DNA from: CAYSLC01 sp964431545
GTDB lineage: Bacteria; Desulfobacterota; Desulfobacteria; Desulfobacterales; JAABSP01
Direction: 5' to 3'
Length of the DNA: 6,505 bases
Assembly (NCBI GenBank): GCA_964431545.1
Contig: CAYSLC010000271.1
Coordinates: 1-6,505, forward strand
Part shown: one piece after another, positions 5,451 through 6,505 of the stretch
Position numbering within the stretch: position 1 is the stretch's first letter
Layout of the letters: the number at the start of each line of letters is the position of its first letter
Translations under genes and position numbers: made by a program
Notes under the pieces: model-generated
The model's input: only the letters and a program-made list of their open reading frames with translations
The model's database searches: none
Told to the model about the DNA's origin: nothing

Positions 5451-6500
5451 CTAATAGACGGGGACCTCTTTTTCGATGGCGCCGTCGGGGCGGATCTTGA
5501 TCATCCGGTAGCCCGAGGTGAACCCGTAGGCGTTTCCCTCCCCGTCGAATGCGAAGCCCTTGAAGTACTCGGGCCAGCCGGGGAGTTTGGAGATCTTGAA
5601 CGTCTTGGCCTCAAGTCCGTCCACTTGCGTGTAGGAGCCGTTTCTCAGCCCGCCGGTGCCGATCACCTTCTGGTCCGGCGAGACCCCGATGCCGTAGTTG
5701 AGGCTGTTTTCCGTTGCGAAGATCTCGATGTCGCCCTCCGGATCGATGCGGGCGTTGACATTGCCGTAACCGACGATCACCGCAGCGTCTCCGTCGAAAA
5801 GGAGCGTGCTTCCGGCGCGGGCCGTATAGAAGATCTTGGCCTTGTGGAGTTCCTTTCCGGAGGGAACTTCGAAGAGGTGGAACACGGCCGTCTTGCCGTC
5901 GTTCTTCTGCTGAAACGCCTTCTTTTCGATCCCCTTCAGATCCTTCGGGATGTCGTTGTACTTGACCTCTTTTTCGGCCTCGTCCTTCTCCCCCTTGGTG
6001 AGAAGCCCGAGTCGGGTGCCGTCGGCGTTGAGGCCGAACGCCGCCACCTTCTGATCGACTTTGACCGATCCTTTCTTGGAGCCGTCCGTCATGGAGTACA
6101 AATCGATCACTTCGGCGCGGTAGCCGAGGCCGGCGAAAAGGTCCGCGGCCCGGGCGGAGCATGGGCGACCGGCCTTTTCGACCTCTTTTTCCGATTTCCA
6201 GGTATCGGTGTTGATAAGGTGGACGGTATCGCCGGTATCCGAGACCAGAAGGCGATTGCCGTCCTTGTTGAAGAAGATCGACCAGATGGTGGCGCCCAGC
6301 CAGATCCGATCCCTCACCTCCAGGGACGCACCGTCGAACACGTACAGCGTGCGGCTGTCCCCGCCCACGACGATGGTCTTTCCATCCGGACTCACCGCCC
6401 CCGTCAAACCGCCAAGGGGGCTGCGGGAAAAACCGATGGATGGGAGGGCCAACAGAATTACCAGTATTACGGAAGACGTAAGCAGAAGGGTTCTTTTCAT
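5451..6500 (-). CDS. Exported beta-propeller (WD40/YVTN-like) protein of unknown function
   Basis: I recognise no named gene. The 349-residue product starts MKRTLLLTSS with a 20-residue hydrophobic core and a likely signal peptidase site after GFS (residue 25). It should therefore be periplasmic or secreted; there is no lipobox cysteine. The mature part has repeated blade-like units with the turn 'DG-x-x-h-x-V': SPDGKTIVVGG (37-47), NKDGNRLLVSD (78-88), NADGTRLGLLT (158-168), SPDQKVIGTGG (274-284) and DGEGNAYGFTS (319-329). These fit a beta-propeller of the WD40/YVTN or quinoprotein-like type, which usually works as a binding scaffold. A Lys/Glu/Asp-rich insertion (about 169-203) interrupts the third unit. 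The composition looks somewhat less GC-rich than pgm. The ATG lies five bases from the window edge, so its ribosome binding site and any upstream operon partner cannot be seen. The coding call is secure; the fold is likely and the role unknown. Confidence 0.85.
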   Translation of the reverse strand: MKRTLLLTSSVILVILLALPSIGFSRSPLGGLTGAVSPDGKTIVVGGDSRTLYVFDGASLEVRDRIWLGATIWSIFFNKDGNRLLVSDTGDTVHLINTDTWKSEKEVEKAGRPCSARAADLFAGLGYRAEVIDLYSMTDGSKKGSVKVDQKVAAFGLNADGTRLGLLTKGEKDEAEKEVKYNDIPKDLKGIEKKAFQQKNDGKTAVFHLFEVPSGKELHKAKIFYTARAGSTLLFDGDAAVIVGYGNVNARIDPEGDIEIFATENSLNYGIGVSPDQKVIGTGGLRNGSYTQVDGLEAKTFKISKLPGWPEYFKGFAFDGEGNAYGFTSGYRMIKIRPDGAIEKEVPVY

Positions 6501-6505
6501 GAGCG

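Noticed and set aside
3914..5500. A 528-residue open frame on the plus strand across comB and the kinase gene
   Set aside because: It is Arg/Ser/Gly-rich with no domain and crosses the intergenic promoter. The minus-strand genes have family motifs, ribosome binding sites and an ATGA junction.
1..6505. tRNA, rRNA, CRISPR array, insertion sequence or phage genes
   Set aside because: No clover-leaf-like segment, regularly spaced repeat, transposase motif or terminal inverted repeat was seen in the intergenic stretches, and nearly all the rest is covered by the genes listed.

Overview
This is a GC-rich window from what looks like a Gram-negative bacterium. The Gram-negative reading rests on an envelope-spanning HlyD-type adaptor and an exported beta-propeller protein with a signal peptide. 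A deltaproteobacterial (Desulfobacterota-like) origin is a guess from gene content and composition; there is no rRNA or other marker to settle it. All family calls come from recalled motifs, because no search could be run.

Left part, minus strand (1-1897): part of an ABC export operon of the E. coli YbhG/YbhF type. An HlyD-family adaptor (857-1897) is followed, with a one-base TGATG overlap, by an ATP-binding subunit (60-857). The ATPase ends at a TAG exactly where double-ATPase YbhF proteins pass into the linker before their second ATPase domain. The same frame stays open after the TAG to the window edge and still looks like that linker. This is the most notable feature of the window.

Centre: a divergent intergenic region of about 296 bases (1898-2193). 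It holds a short TCGATCG repeat, weak promoter candidates in both directions and a full AAGGAGGT ribosome binding site. The site leads into an intact phosphoglucomutase gene, pgm (2194-3840, plus strand), with all four active-site loops present.

Right-centre, minus strand (3764-5268): a two-gene unit. A P-loop nucleotide-kinase-like protein with an atypical Walker A motif comes first, followed by a ComB-like phosphosulfolactate phosphatase. The two overlap by ATGA and are preceded by a near-consensus promoter (TTGAAA, 17 bases, TATAGT). The comB gene converges on pgm and runs 77 bases into it, which gives the protein a Pro/Gly-rich tail.

Right end, minus strand (5451-6500): an exported beta-propeller-like protein of unknown role.

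The export operon, pgm, the kinase/comB pair and the propeller gene look like four separate transcription units, and the sequence shows no single pathway joining them. I see no tRNA, rRNA, CRISPR array or insertion sequence. The coding part is largely ordinary. The points worth attention are the in-frame TAG in the ATPase, the unusual kinase paired with ComB, and the convergent comB/pgm overlap.
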